NCBI GenBank assembly: GCA_934655875.1
Contig: CAKUHB010000010.1
Coordinates: 1-64,000 of the forward strand
Origin: an uncultured Oscillospiraceae bacterium
GTDB taxonomy: Bacteria > Bacillota > Clostridia > Oscillospirales > Oscillospiraceae
DNA length: 64,000 nucleotides
Direction of reading: 5' to 3'
Part shown: positions 8,050-17,401 of the stretch, one piece after another
Layout of the letters: every line of letters begins with the position of its first letter
Numbering within the stretch: the first letter of the stretch is position 1
Notes under the pieces: generated by a model
Databases searched by the model: none
The model's input: only the letters and a program-made list of their open reading frames with translations
Told to the model about the DNA's origin: nothing
Program-made: the position numbers and the translations under genes

Positions 8050-8790
8050 TCATTCCTCCACAAACCTTGCCGCCGCTTCGTCGCAGATAACGGTCACGTC
8101 GGGATGGAACTGCAGAATGGAGCCGGGAACCTCGGGCTTGACCGATCCGAAGAAGACCTGATGGAGGATCTCTGCCTTATCTGCACCGGTGACGATCATT
8201 AAGATCTTCCGCGCGGACATGACCGTGCCGATGCCCATCGTGATGGCGGAGGTCGGAACATCTTCCAGGGAATCAAAGAAGCGCTTATTCGCCTCGCGCG
8301 TCATTTCGGTGAGCTTTACCTCATGCGTCATGACCGGGAAATGGTCGCAGGGTTCGTTAAAGCCGATATGCCCGTCGTGGCCGAGACCGAGCAGCTGAAT
8401 GTCCACGCCGCCCCAGTCCTCGATCTGATGCTCATAAGCTTCGCACATGGCAGGGATGTCGGCGGCCAAACCGTCCGGGACGATGGTATTTTCGGGCTTG
8501 ATAGAAATGTGGTCGAACAGATTTTCCTGCATGAAGCGGCGGTAGCTCTGCGGCTGGTTGGGCGCTAACCCTTTGTACTCGTCCAGATTTGCCGAACGCA
8601 CGCGCGAAAAGTCGATTTTTCCTGCCTGTTCGCGTGCAATCAGCTCGCGGTAGAGGGGCAGCGGCGTCGAGCCGGTAGCAAGCCCTAATACGCACGCTGG
8701 TTTTGCCCGGATGAGATCTTCAAACATATCTGCCGCAGCGCGGGCCATTTCCTCGGGTGATCTCACCCGGATCAGATTCAGATGTAACAT
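8050..8790 (-). CDS. nagB: Glucosamine-6-phosphate deaminase
   Basis: Converts glucosamine-6-phosphate to fructose-6-phosphate and ammonia, delivering sialic acid carbon to glycolysis. The 246-residue protein has LATGSTP near residue 38, NLDEY near residue 69 and GLGHDGHIGFNEP near residue 136, with the active-site Asp and His. This is the short form lacking the C-terminal allosteric extension of E. coli NagB. It is followed by nagA with a one-base gap and preceded by the ROK kinase with a 23-base gap. Confidence 0.95.
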   Translation of the reverse strand: MLHLNLIRVRSPEEMARAAADMFEDLIRAKPACVLGLATGSTPLPLYRELIAREQAGKIDFSRVRSANLDEYKGLAPNQPQSYRRFMQENLFDHISIKPENTIVPDGLAADIPAMCEAYEHQIEDWGGVDIQLLGLGHDGHIGFNEPCDHFPVMTHEVKLTEMTREANKRFFDSLEDVPTSAITMGIGTVMSARKILMIVTGADKAEILHQVFFGSVKPEVPGSILQFHPDVTVICDEAAARFVEE

Positions 8791-8813
8791 AAATTGACTC
8801 CTTTCCGGTGCGC

Positions 8814-10190
8814 TCAGCGGATATCCGGCAAGCTGGCCGCCGCCATTGACTGACCGACACGGCGGAAGTTTTCATCCGGCAGCATGACGCGCAGCTTCCG
8901 CGAAAGCTCTGGATATTCCTCGTTCAGTACACGCTGGCATTCGGACACGATGCGCTCGCCGCCGATGCCGGAAGCCACGCGTCCGAGGACGAGCAGATTC
9001 CGGATGTCATAGAACATCTCATAGAGGCTGAGCGTATGTGCCAGATACACGCCGATGGAATCGAAGATCGCCAGCGCATAGGGATTGCCACCTTCCGCCA
9101 ACTTCTGCACTTCCTTGAGCTTTTCAGCGGGTGTGAGATGCTCAGACAGCGCAATGCCTGCGGCGGGCGCGAGCTTTGCGGCCGCGTCCTGCGAGAAATA
9201 TTTGCAGCCGACGCCGAGATCGCCGGACCACTCATCGCGCATGGCGTGTTCATTCAGATCGACCGGCGCAAAGGCCAGCTCATTGAACCAGCCGAGAATA
9301 TTTCCCTCGGCGTCGACGTAGCCGACGGCCTCGGAAGTGCCCATGGCAAGACCCATGACGCAGCCCGTGCCAAGGCTCATATGGCCTGCCAGTGCAGTCA
9401 CGTCGCCGTCGTTGGCAACGACGATGGGTACATCGCCGATCTCCTTCGCGGCGCGGTCATAGATCGTTTTGACCTCCTCTCGGCGTTCGCGCGGGACCTT
9501 GATAAACAGGGAGGACACCATCGGCGCATTGCCGACGAAGGTACCGGCGGAGGAAACGCCAATGCCGTCGACGCGCGGCATTTTGGAGGCCGCCGTCTTA
9601 AAAGCCGTGACAATGCCGTCAAACTGATACTGCGGGTCTGTACTCTGCTTCGGGTGCCAGACAACCTCTTCGGAGTAGACGGTCTTGCCGTCGATGACGG
9701 CGGAAACTTTGCGGTCAGAGCCGCCCGCGTCAAAGCCGATGCGGCAGCCGTTCGTGTGACCGCCGACGCGGATGGGCTGCTCGTTGGCGGCGGGGAAATC
9801 ATCCGCGGAGCAGATAATGACCTCCAGCGGTCGCTCAAACATGTCAAATTCAAAGCCTGCATCAAATTCACGCGCACCGCCGGGGCGGTAAGCGTCGCGG
9901 ATGTGCGCGGCGATCGTATCGTCGCCCTGAAGATAGATACGGAAGCCGCCGGCCGACCAAAGGAGCATTTTGACGAGCCGCTCTGCAAATCTTATGTTCG
10001 CGGCAGCGAAAGCTTCGCCGCGCAGGCGCGTCTCATAGACGGTGATCTTGCCGTGATCGCGTTCGACGGCGATCTTGAACGGGCGATCTGCTTCTTTCAG
10101 ATACGCCTTTGCCCACACGCCGAAGGGAATGAACCCCGGATCGAGCGCGGGCATATACTTAACAGAGTAATCGATTCCAAGATAGTTCAT
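8814..10190 (-). CDS. Large ROK-family sugar kinase (GlcNAc/ManNAc kinase candidate)
   Basis: A 458-residue ROK-like protein, far longer than the usual ~300 residues. The ATP/phosphate segment GFDAGGSDRKVSAV appears only near residue 160, after a ~140-residue N-terminal part without a recognised domain. GIGVSSAGTF, NDGDVTALAGH and GLAMGTSEAVGYVD follow in the ROK order. The classical CxCGxxGCxE zinc motif of ROK kinases is not visible. ATG 10190 follows AAGGAG. Between the AGE-type epimerase and nagB/nagA the missing step is a kinase, and because the epimerase acts on the free sugar, GlcNAc kinase is the most economical guess. Substrate and activity are inferred from context. Confidence 0.75.
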   Translation of the reverse strand: MNYLGIDYSVKYMPALDPGFIPFGVWAKAYLKEADRPFKIAVERDHGKITVYETRLRGEAFAAANIRFAERLVKMLLWSAGGFRIYLQGDDTIAAHIRDAYRPGGAREFDAGFEFDMFERPLEVIICSADDFPAANEQPIRVGGHTNGCRIGFDAGGSDRKVSAVIDGKTVYSEEVVWHPKQSTDPQYQFDGIVTAFKTAASKMPRVDGIGVSSAGTFVGNAPMVSSLFIKVPRERREEVKTIYDRAAKEIGDVPIVVANDGDVTALAGHMSLGTGCVMGLAMGTSEAVGYVDAEGNILGWFNELAFAPVDLNEHAMRDEWSGDLGVGCKYFSQDAAAKLAPAAGIALSEHLTPAEKLKEVQKLAEGGNPYALAIFDSIGVYLAHTLSLYEMFYDIRNLLVLGRVASGIGGERIVSECQRVLNEEYPELSRKLRVMLPDENFRRVGQSMAAASLPDIR

Positions 10191-10207
10191 ACTGTGCTCC
10201 TTGCCGT

Positions 10208-11422
10208 TCATGCGCGCGCTTCGATTTCCGTCATCATCTGGTCGAGCTGCATGAGGCAGCGCGGCAGATGGAACGGACCTTTGAATGTGCTGCCCTTGGT
10301 GGAGGGCATGGTGGGAAGCCCGTCGCGGCGCAGATAGCCGTACCACTCGCCGTAGGCCGGATCGGAGAAATGCTTTTGGCAGTAATCGAGCGTCTTGAAG
10401 AACCAGTCAAGATCCTGCTCGTTTCCAGTGTCGCGGTAGAGCATCATGGAGGAAATGAGGATCTCATTGTGCGGCCACCAGAGTTTCATATCGTGCTCAT
10501 ACGCCTCGGGCGGCAGACCCTTGGCGTCGACGAAGTACAGAAGTCCGCCGTATTCCTCGTCCCAGCCGGCGCGGATGGCATTATCGAAGATGGTCTGTGC
10601 CTTTTCGATGAGTTCGGGCTTGCCGAACTGCTTTGCATATTCCAGCAGGAACCAGACGCCCTCGATATCGTGACCGGGATTGACGATGCGGCCGTCGGTA
10701 AAGTCAAAACGCGGCGTGCCGTCCGGGGCGACGTTCTCCAGCGTGCAGCCGAGATCAAGCTTGACGAAGTATTTGAAAATTTCGTCAACACACTGCGTCG
10801 CGCGTGCGGCGTAAATGTCCCTGCGTTCCGGATCGCAGCGCATCAGGATGAGAGCAACATTGAGATAGATCATCGGAATGCCGAACGCACGGCCGCTGCG
10901 CGTCTCGGGAATGGTCTTGGGGGCCATGCCGACCGGGTCTTCCATGCCGTGGTTGAGATCCCAATAAAGATCGGCCATCTGCCGTGCGCGGGCAAGGCGG
11001 CCCTCTTCGCCGGTAACGGCGTAATATTCCGCGTTCGCCATCGCGCAGAACGCCTCAGAGAAGCAATACCGGCGCTGCCGCAGCGGCTGACCGTCCTTCG
11101 TGACGGTAAAGTACATACGATCGCCCGCAGCGTGGTTGAAGCAGTGACGCTCCATAAAATCAAGGCAGCTGCGGCTGGCGTCGAGCCATTCCTGCTTCGC
11201 GCCGTAGACCGTGCACAGATGCGCAAAGATCCAGCCGCACCGACCCTGCATCCAGACGCTCTTATCCGTGGAATAGATTTTACCGGTTCGGTCGAGACAG
11301 GTATAGACGCCGCCAAACTCTGGATCTATGCCGTTTTTCAACCAAAAATTTACGCATCGGTCCAGCTCCGCGCGTACCCACGCATGAGCCTCGGCGAATT
11401 GCTGTTTTCTCATTTCATTCAT
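10208..11422 (-). CDS. N-acylglucosamine 2-epimerase (AGE / renin-binding-protein type)
   Basis: Interconverts free ManNAc and GlcNAc. The 404-residue protein shows the (alpha/alpha)6 barrel pattern of the AGE family: FGGVYTCLDRTGKIYSTDKS, then WMQGRCGWIF near residue 60, NPGHDIEGVWFLLEYAKQ in the middle, and WWPHNEILIS and GEWYGYLRRDG late. These carry the conserved His and Arg residues. ATG 11422 was chosen over an upstream codon because AGAGGTG precedes it. It is unrelated to NanE, which works on ManNAc-6-phosphate. Its presence means epimerisation before phosphorylation, as described in Bacteroides fragilis. Confidence 0.88.
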   Translation of the reverse strand: MNEMRKQQFAEAHAWVRAELDRCVNFWLKNGIDPEFGGVYTCLDRTGKIYSTDKSVWMQGRCGWIFAHLCTVYGAKQEWLDASRSCLDFMERHCFNHAAGDRMYFTVTKDGQPLRQRRYCFSEAFCAMANAEYYAVTGEEGRLARARQMADLYWDLNHGMEDPVGMAPKTIPETRSGRAFGIPMIYLNVALILMRCDPERRDIYAARATQCVDEIFKYFVKLDLGCTLENVAPDGTPRFDFTDGRIVNPGHDIEGVWFLLEYAKQFGKPELIEKAQTIFDNAIRAGWDEEYGGLLYFVDAKGLPPEAYEHDMKLWWPHNEILISSMMLYRDTGNEQDLDWFFKTLDYCQKHFSDPAYGEWYGYLRRDGLPTMPSTKGSTFKGPFHLPRCLMQLDQMMTEIEARA

Positions 11423-11464
11423 GTACAAGCACCTCTTGCTACAGTTCAAAAACGGGTTTGTGGT

Positions 11465-12388
11465 TTATGCGTTTGCGTAGTTTCGGATAGCTGTTTCGAT
11501 CATCTGCTGTACGCAGGAAACAGTCTCCATGTCGGATGCGATGAGGTTCGGCAGCGGCGCGCGCACACCGCCGACATCCATGCCCCAACGGTTCAGGATC
11601 TCTTTCATGACGGCGTAGAGATTGCCGTGGCAGCTGCACATCTTATAAATGATGCGGCAGCATTCGTTTTGGATCTCGCGGGCTAACTCCATGCGCCCGG
11701 TGTGATAGCATTCGAAAATCTTGAGATAGAGCTCGGGCATGACGGCATAGGTGCCGCCGATGCCGCCGGTCGCGCCGATGGCAAGACCAGAGATCAGCTG
11801 CTCGTCCGGACCGTTGAATACGACGAGCTCGCGCTCGGTCGCATCAAGCCACATCTGGATATCCTGCGTCGGCATAGACGAGTTTTTAACGCCGATGACG
11901 CGCAGATTTTTAGCCATTTCCTGTAAAAGCTGCGTGCTGAGCGCGACACCCGCAAGCTGCGGGATGTTATAGATGATAAAATCCGTGTTTGGCGCAGCCG
12001 CAGAGATCGTATTCCAATAGTCCGCGATGGCATACGGCGGCAGATGGAAATAAATCGGCGGGATGGAAGCGATGGCGTCGACGCCGAGGCTTTCGGCGTG
12101 CCGTGCCAGCTCGCAGCTGTCGGCGGTGTTGTTACAGGCGACGTGCGCGATGACAACGAGCTTGCCGCCGACGGCGTCCATGACAGCCTCAAGGATGGTC
12201 TTGCGCTCTTCCACACTTTGATAGATGCATTCACCAGAGGAACCACCAACATAAAGACCTGTTACGCCTTTGGCGAGCAGGTACTTAGCCAACGACTTTG
12301 TTCGAGAAGTTGATACTCTGCCTGTATCATCATAGCAAGCGTAAAACGCAGGGAAGATGCCCTGATATCTTTTTAACTTTTCATCCAT
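11465..12388 (-). CDS. nanA: N-acetylneuraminate lyase
   Basis: Cleaves N-acetylneuraminate to ManNAc and pyruvate. The 307-residue DHDPS/NAL-family protein has VGGSSGE (carboxylate binding) near residue 44, YNIPQLAG with the catalytic Tyr near residue 135, and the Schiff-base Lys in GVKNSS near residue 163. ATG 12388 follows AAAAGGAG; upstream in-frame starts lack a site. It lies between the sialidase and the epimerase, as expected for the pathway. A hairpin at 12412-12438 separates it from the sialidase. Confidence 0.92.
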   Translation of the reverse strand: MDEKLKRYQGIFPAFYACYDDTGRVSTSRTKSLAKYLLAKGVTGLYVGGSSGECIYQSVEERKTILEAVMDAVGGKLVVIAHVACNNTADSCELARHAESLGVDAIASIPPIYFHLPPYAIADYWNTISAAAPNTDFIIYNIPQLAGVALSTQLLQEMAKNLRVIGVKNSSMPTQDIQMWLDATERELVVFNGPDEQLISGLAIGATGGIGGTYAVMPELYLKIFECYHTGRMELAREIQNECCRIIYKMCSCHGNLYAVMKEILNRWGMDVGGVRAPLPNLIASDMETVSCVQQMIETAIRNYANA

Positions 12389-12411
12389 TGTGTATTCTCC
12401 TTTTAGGCGGT

Positions 12412-12438
12412 AGCGGGCTCTCATAATGAGAGCCCGCT
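12412..12438 (-). terminator. Intercistronic hairpin between sialidase and nanA
   Basis: AGCGGGCTCTCAT and its perfect complement are separated by one base, so the folded stem is ~11 bp. No T-run follows on the minus strand and nanA has its own ribosome binding site just after it. It may be a partial terminator or an RNA-processing/stability element adjusting sialidase against enzyme levels. Confidence 0.5.
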
Positions 12439-12452
12439 GAACATTTAAATCG

Positions 12453-15347
12453 TCAATTCGCAGCGAGTTCACTCATGGTAAATTCTTCATAGTACATATA
12501 CCGCAAACCATCTGCCCACGAAGTGGTCGGCGATGCTTCATAGATCATTCCAATTCGTCCATCGCCAAGTTCAACTAGACTACTATAAGCAAAGAGTGCA
12601 CTGGCCTCAGTAACCTGATAGACGTATTCCCAGTCGATAGAGTACTTCGTGCTCCCGTTGTCGTATTGACCATTTTCTTTGATCAAGCCGACATAGATGC
12701 GCCCATCTGTTCTGGAGGTGTTATACGCCATTGACAGCAAAACTGCAGGATATGCTTGTCCATCTTTTTTCGAGACAACCGTTCCACTATATGAAAGTGC
12801 TGACAACTGGCTGTTCGTACCGGCCAGATTATCGCCAAGTCCCGATGTAACATCAATCCATGTTGCGCCGCCATCAAGACTTGTCGCGGTTTTAATCTTA
12901 CCCCCGCTGCCGCTGGTATTTCGCATAAAAATCTGCAAATTGCCATTTGGGAGTTCTACAACAACAGATTCATGACCGACTGTTCCAGGAAGGCAGTCAC
13001 CGTGTGCCCAAGTGTTTCCACCATCATCACTATAAATAACTTCCGTTCGTGCGCCACTTGTCAGCGTACCATTTCCTCCAGTAAGCTGATAGTAGATTGG
13101 AACAACCAGTCTGCCAGCATGATCACCATTCTGAATTTGAATGCCATGTCCAGGTCCAGTCAGATAGTACCGAGACTCTTCTCTCTTGACCATGCCAGAA
13201 ATAATCTTGTCCGTATGCCATGTTTCTCCATCATCGTCTGAATAAACCTGCATGATATAACTGGTATTGTAAACTTGCAGTTCAGAGTCTTCATAGAAAA
13301 TTTTCATCGGCACAGACTGCGAAGCTGCCTGTGTGTCCGAGCTGCGCTGCGTAACATGCAAAAGCTGACCGTCCTTGTACAGTTCATAATTTTCACCGAG
13401 ACTGTATTCTGAAAGCTCACCAAGCGACAAATTGCTATCATCAACTGTCGTTCCGTCGGAAGAATACTCCGTCGGTGTACCCAGCAAATGATAAACGTTA
13501 TATCTGCCATCCGCGTTCTTCTCGCCATAAATATCAGCAGCGTAGTTAAAGCGACTGCGAACGGTGTTCATATTAACATTTCCAGACTTCACGTTTTGAT
13601 CGGAGAGCAGGAAATATTTATGCCCCGCAATGGTGCAGAAGCCGTCACCGAATGGCATACTCCGAGCGACACCACCATGCGCTTGTCCACAAGCATCGAT
13701 ATTAAGTGATTGGAAACCGCCGCCGTTCCAAGCAAAGGCGTCTATCAACAGCAAAATTCTGTCTGTATACTCAGTATCTTCTACGATGACTCCATCAATA
13801 AAGGAGGCTGAGCCTTGTTTGTATCCGTATTCATCTGCATAGTCACTCATATGCAGACAATCTGGCGTAATCGCATCTTCCCAACCATCATTCGCTGTAT
13901 AGCTGAGTGCCTGATGCTTGATTCTAAGTGCAGAGTCAATATTCTCTGCTGAATCGCCAGTGCTGCCATAGTTTGTATCGGAACCAGCAACTAAGGTTCC
14001 CTTTGAAGAGTACAGCAAATACGGAATTCTGAAGAATGTCGAGCTTGTAGCATCGCCCTCGTAAAAAACATTCCTGGACGTTGGCCTTGTCAGCTCAAGA
14101 AGCAGTTCGTCAGAAAGTGCCGACGTGAAGACATAGATATAATCAATTGTACCTGTGTATGGATAACTGCTGGAACTAATCAGCCGATCCATTTTCCCAA
14201 TATAACCAGTCGTCAAGTTCGGAATATCGCCTAGCCATTGGTAATCATCACCTGTTTTGGCTGTCGTTCCGCCTTTTTGACCATTTGCAAATAACTTGTA
14301 ACCTACGCCGCTTTCTGCCTTGAACGCAACGATATTGTCTTCATAACCGAACGTAGTGCAGTAAGCAGAATATTTAGGAGAATCAGAATTTCTAAATTCA
14401 AATCCAACACGGTTGCCCGATTGATACAAGTGAAAATGTGCATCGTTTTTGCTTGTATCGCTGACACTCAGAAGTGAACCAGGTCCATTTGTCGTGTTTT
14501 TGTACTTCACCAATATGGTAATGTTATCAGCGCTATTTAGAGTCTCAAGAACGTCATCACTAAGTTGGACTGCATCATCGTCACTCTGAATGTTCAAGTC
14601 ATGCTTTGAGAATACCAAGGGATTACCAATAGGCCATTCTGCTCCGGAGATTGCCGCCGCTTCTTGCTGTGACATAAATTCTGGAAGAAACGCAACAAAA
14701 GAAATATCTCCTACAAAATTTGCATTATTACTCGAGTTTGCCAACGCGCCAGATGTACCACCAATATTCAAAAACTGAATATCATTAACCTCTGCATTAT
14801 AATTGAACCACGAGGCGAAATTCGGAAACTGTGTAGTGGTACTCCCATCAAAGCTTGTTACAGATTTTGCTTGTGTATTTGTAAGGTCGCTAGCATCTAC
14901 ACTGTAAACAAAGGTATGCCAGCCAGACCCGGTAGTTGTTCCACGGAGATTTGCGACCATTCCACCTGGGAAATCAATTCGTTGCATTTTCATCCCTGAA
15001 ACATTATTAACCATAACCGCGCCATATTTGTCCTTCTCTGTGGAGCTTCCCGCCGCAAATAGGACTTGATTTGTAGATGCCGTACTTCTATATCGAACAA
15101 TAACTGTTCCTTGAGTGCTGGCTTTTAAGCGCGAAATATCCTGTTCTGTTCCCGAAACGATACGGCTTCCGTCAAATGAAGTATCGCCGTCAAAATTATA
15201 ATAGAAGCCGGTTTTACTTGCTCTTGATAAGACTTCTATTATGCTGCTGCCATTTGTGCTGGAAGCGAATACCGAAAGCGGGAACATAGTCAAAAGGAGA
15301 CACGATACAAGAAATGCGCTAAATAGACGTTTCAAAGTATGTTTCAT
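12453..15347 (-). CDS. nanH: Secreted GH33 sialidase with two lectin-like domains
   Basis: A 964-residue exported sialidase. Residues 1-28 are a signal peptide ending FPLSVFA. Residues ~40-230 and ~240-415 look like two concanavalin-like domains, the second probably CBM40. The catalytic propeller begins with the FRIP motif (TFFRIPYLL, about residue 440), and Asp boxes are visible (SDDDGETWHT, SDDGGNTWAHG, SLDGGATWID). A segment inserted after the FRIP region resembles the extra domain of S. pneumoniae NanB and R. gnavus NanH. No LPXTG anchor is present, so it is released or held by its lectin domains. With NanOx and the importer beside it, an intramolecular trans-sialidase making 2,7-anhydro-Neu5Ac is likely but not proven. 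The gene is visibly more A+T-rich than nagA to AGE. Confidence 0.93.
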   Translation of the reverse strand: MKHTLKRLFSAFLVSCLLLTMFPLSVFASSTNGSSIIEVLSRASKTGFYYNFDGDTSFDGSRIVSGTEQDISRLKASTQGTVIVRYRSTASTNQVLFAAGSSTEKDKYGAVMVNNVSGMKMQRIDFPGGMVANLRGTTTGSGWHTFVYSVDASDLTNTQAKSVTSFDGSTTTQFPNFASWFNYNAEVNDIQFLNIGGTSGALANSSNNANFVGDISFVAFLPEFMSQQEAAAISGAEWPIGNPLVFSKHDLNIQSDDDAVQLSDDVLETLNSADNITILVKYKNTTNGPGSLLSVSDTSKNDAHFHLYQSGNRVGFEFRNSDSPKYSAYCTTFGYEDNIVAFKAESGVGYKLFANGQKGGTTAKTGDDYQWLGDIPNLTTGYIGKMDRLISSSSYPYTGTIDYIYVFTSALSDELLLELTRPTSRNVFYEGDATSSTFFRIPYLLYSSKGTLVAGSDTNYGSTGDSAENIDSALRIKHQALSYTANDGWEDAITPDCLHMSDYADEYGYKQGSASFIDGVIVEDTEYTDRILLLIDAFAWNGGGFQSLNIDACGQAHGGVARSMPFGDGFCTIAGHKYFLLSDQNVKSGNVNMNTVRSRFNYAADIYGEKNADGRYNVYHLLGTPTEYSSDGTTVDDSNLSLGELSEYSLGENYELYKDGQLLHVTQRSSDTQAASQSVPMKIFYEDSELQVYNTSYIMQVYSDDDGETWHTDKIISGMVKREESRYYLTGPGHGIQIQNGDHAGRLVVPIYYQLTGGNGTLTSGARTEVIYSDDGGNTWAHGDCLPGTVGHESVVVELPNGNLQIFMRNTSGSGGKIKTATSLDGGATWIDVTSGLGDNLAGTNSQLSALSYSGTVVSKKDGQAYPAVLLSMAYNTSRTDGRIYVGLIKENGQYDNGSTKYSIDWEYVYQVTEASALFAYSSLVELGDGRIGMIYEASPTTSWADGLRYMYYEEFTMSELAAN

Positions 15348-15431
15348 TTGTTTTCCCTCTTTCTTTAATAACTCTGTACATATTTGTTTGATGAACAGAA
15401 CTTGCTTATAATTTTTATAAAGAAAATGGAA

Positions 15432-16541
15432 CTATCCTGTGATTTCAGAAACCTTAACTTTGCGGTCTTCACGAAGCGACTTTGTGGCCGCGTCTGCAGA
15501 AGCAATTGCTGCGCGTGCAGCTTCACCGGTCAGGAGCGGACGGAACTCGTCAGTAACCGGATCGCCATGCATAATGCCATTGAAGAACTTCATTTCATTC
15601 TTCATGATTCCGTGCAGCCACAGCGGCGGCTTTTTGCCCGGATGACCGTACTGGATTGCACCATCCATTTCTGTGCTGTGATAAATCTGAGTCCTCTGAT
15701 CGTCTTCTTCCTGGGTCTCATGAACCAGATAATGCTCTTCTTCACCATCTGCAGTTTTAACCGTCATGCCGACATTGCACATATCAATTTTAATGTAGCC
15801 TTTTGTACCCTGAATCAGCACATAATGCTCCGGATAGTGGAAGGCAGAGCCGTATTCCACAACAGCGTAGGTGCCGTTTCCAAATTCCAGCAAGAGGAAC
15901 AGCATATCGTCCTCGTCGCCAAACTGCTCGCCCTTATGCGCAACATTGCCGCCAGTCATGGTAACCTCTGTTGCCGGTCCCATCAGGAACTGAATGCAGT
16001 CCAGCTCGTGGATGTGGTGATAAAGGTGACCACCGGATTTTGCGCGGATCTTCTTCCAGCTGATGGACGGCTGCGGCTCTTCCCAGCCATTACGCGCAGA
16101 GTGGCAATAGAGAACACGACCGATTTTTCCCTCCGCAATCAGATGCTTTGTATGGCGTACCGCGCGGAAGAAGTTCATGACATGGCCTGCCATGAAGATC
16201 ACACCGTTTTCTTTGCAGGTGCGTACCATTTCGTCGCAGTCCGCATAGCAAAGCGCGATCGGCTTTTCACAGAAGACGTGCTTTTTATGACGTGCTGCGG
16301 TCAAAACCGGCTCTTTGTGCAGATAGTTCGGCGAAGCTACCAACACAGCGTCGACATCATCACGCGAGCAGAGCTTATCCAAATCCGTTTCGACATCGCA
16401 GCCAAGCTCTTTTGCCACAGTCTCAGCATTTTCGGGGTCATAAACTGCAACAATTTTTGCCCCCTCCTGCTCTTTCATAATACGACCAAGTTCGGCACCG
16501 AAATACCCCGTACCGACAATTGCATATCCAATCGTTTTCAT
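15432..16541 (-). CDS. nanOx: Gfo/Idh/MocA oxidoreductase, 2,7-anhydro-Neu5Ac oxidoreductase-like
   Basis: A 369-residue NAD-dependent enzyme. The Rossmann start is AIVGTGYFGAELGRIM, CEKP lies near residue 94, and HHIHELDC marks the catalytic His region near residue 180. Length and N-terminus closely resemble R. gnavus NanOx, which converts 2,7-anhydro-Neu5Ac to Neu5Ac through an oxidised intermediate. It lies between permease and sialidase genes, 14 bases after the permease. In this context it is expected to open the anhydro sugar before NanA acts. The family call is firm and the substrate is inferred from neighbours. Confidence 0.82.
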   Translation of the reverse strand: MKTIGYAIVGTGYFGAELGRIMKEQEGAKIVAVYDPENAETVAKELGCDVETDLDKLCSRDDVDAVLVASPNYLHKEPVLTAARHKKHVFCEKPIALCYADCDEMVRTCKENGVIFMAGHVMNFFRAVRHTKHLIAEGKIGRVLYCHSARNGWEEPQPSISWKKIRAKSGGHLYHHIHELDCIQFLMGPATEVTMTGGNVAHKGEQFGDEDDMLFLLLEFGNGTYAVVEYGSAFHYPEHYVLIQGTKGYIKIDMCNVGMTVKTADGEEEHYLVHETQEEDDQRTQIYHSTEMDGAIQYGHPGKKPPLWLHGIMKNEMKFFNGIMHGDPVTDEFRPLLTGEAARAAIASADAATKSLREDRKVKVSEITG

Positions 16542-16555
16542 AACAATATCTCCTT

Positions 16556-17401
16556 TTATTTGATAGAGCCCTGTGCCAAACCGCCAGCAATGCGCTTCTG
16601 GATCAGCATGAAGAAAATTACAGAAGGAATTACGACAAGTGCGGATGCAGCCATCATAACGCCCCAGTCCAGCACCTCTTGACCCATGAGTGATTTCAGT
16701 CCAACCGCAACGGTCATTTTGTCGCGGCTGTTGATCAAAATAAGTGAGAACAGGAACTCATTCCATACGTTGATAAATGTATAAATTGCCACGGCAACTA
16801 CACCGGGTGCGACAATCGGCAAGACAACGCGACTAAATACTTGAAGCTTGTTCGCACCATCCATATATGCGGCTTCTTCAATTTCAAGCGGGACTGTTTG
16901 AAAGAAGCCTACCAAAAGCCAAATCGCATATGGGACAGAAATCGAAAGATACACAATAATCAGTCCAACGCGGCTGTTCACCAGCCCTGCTTTGCCCATA
17001 ATGATCGAATATGGAATCGCGAGCAAGATGGGCGGGAACATATACGTCGTGATCAGGACTCTCGTCATGATCTTTCCAAATCTCGGGAAGAACCGGACAA
17101 CACCATATGCACCAAGCGCAGAAATCAGAATAGCAATGATTGTTGTGCTTCCGGCAACAACAACACTGTTCATAATATTTGTGCCGAACTTTAGCTGCTC
17201 AAAAACAATTTTATAATACTCCAGCGAAAAGACCTGAGGGAAAATCGCAGTGGGATTCGCTGTCAGTTCGCCCTTGCTCTTTACAGAAGATACTAATATC
17301 CAAAACAGCGGAAACGCTGCCAAAAGCGCAAGAATTGTCAGATAGGTATAGGAGATCGTGTCGCCTAAGATACCGCGTCTAAAATGTTTACGCTTGTGCA
17401 T
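16556..17401 (-). CDS. Sialic acid ABC transporter permease 2 (MalG-type)
   Basis: A 281-residue inner-membrane permease of the carbohydrate uptake CUT1 class with about six membrane segments. The EAA loop that contacts the ATPase is clear (EEAAYMDGANKLQVFSRVVL, about residue 190). ATG 17401 shares a base with the stop of the preceding permease (TGATG), preceded by GGGAGGAGG, so both are made together. Like most CUT1 systems it lacks its own ATPase, and a shared MsmK-like ATPase elsewhere would energise it. It corresponds to the SAT2-type importer of R. gnavus nan loci. Confidence 0.9.
   Translation of the reverse strand: MHKRKHFRRGILGDTISYTYLTILALLAAFPLFWILVSSVKSKGELTANPTAIFPQVFSLEYYKIVFEQLKFGTNIMNSVVVAGSTTIIAILISALGAYGVVRFFPRFGKIMTRVLITTYMFPPILLAIPYSIIMGKAGLVNSRVGLIIVYLSISVPYAIWLLVGFFQTVPLEIEEAAYMDGANKLQVFSRVVLPIVAPGVVAVAIYTFINVWNEFLFSLILINSRDKMTVAVGLKSLMGQEVLDWGVMMAASALVVIPSVIFFMLIQKRIAGGLAQGSIK

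Noticed and set aside
9036..10337. Long plus-strand frame opposite the ROK kinase gene
   Set aside because: The minus strand carries clear ROK motifs in a gene with a good ribosome binding site, so the plus frame is a shadow.
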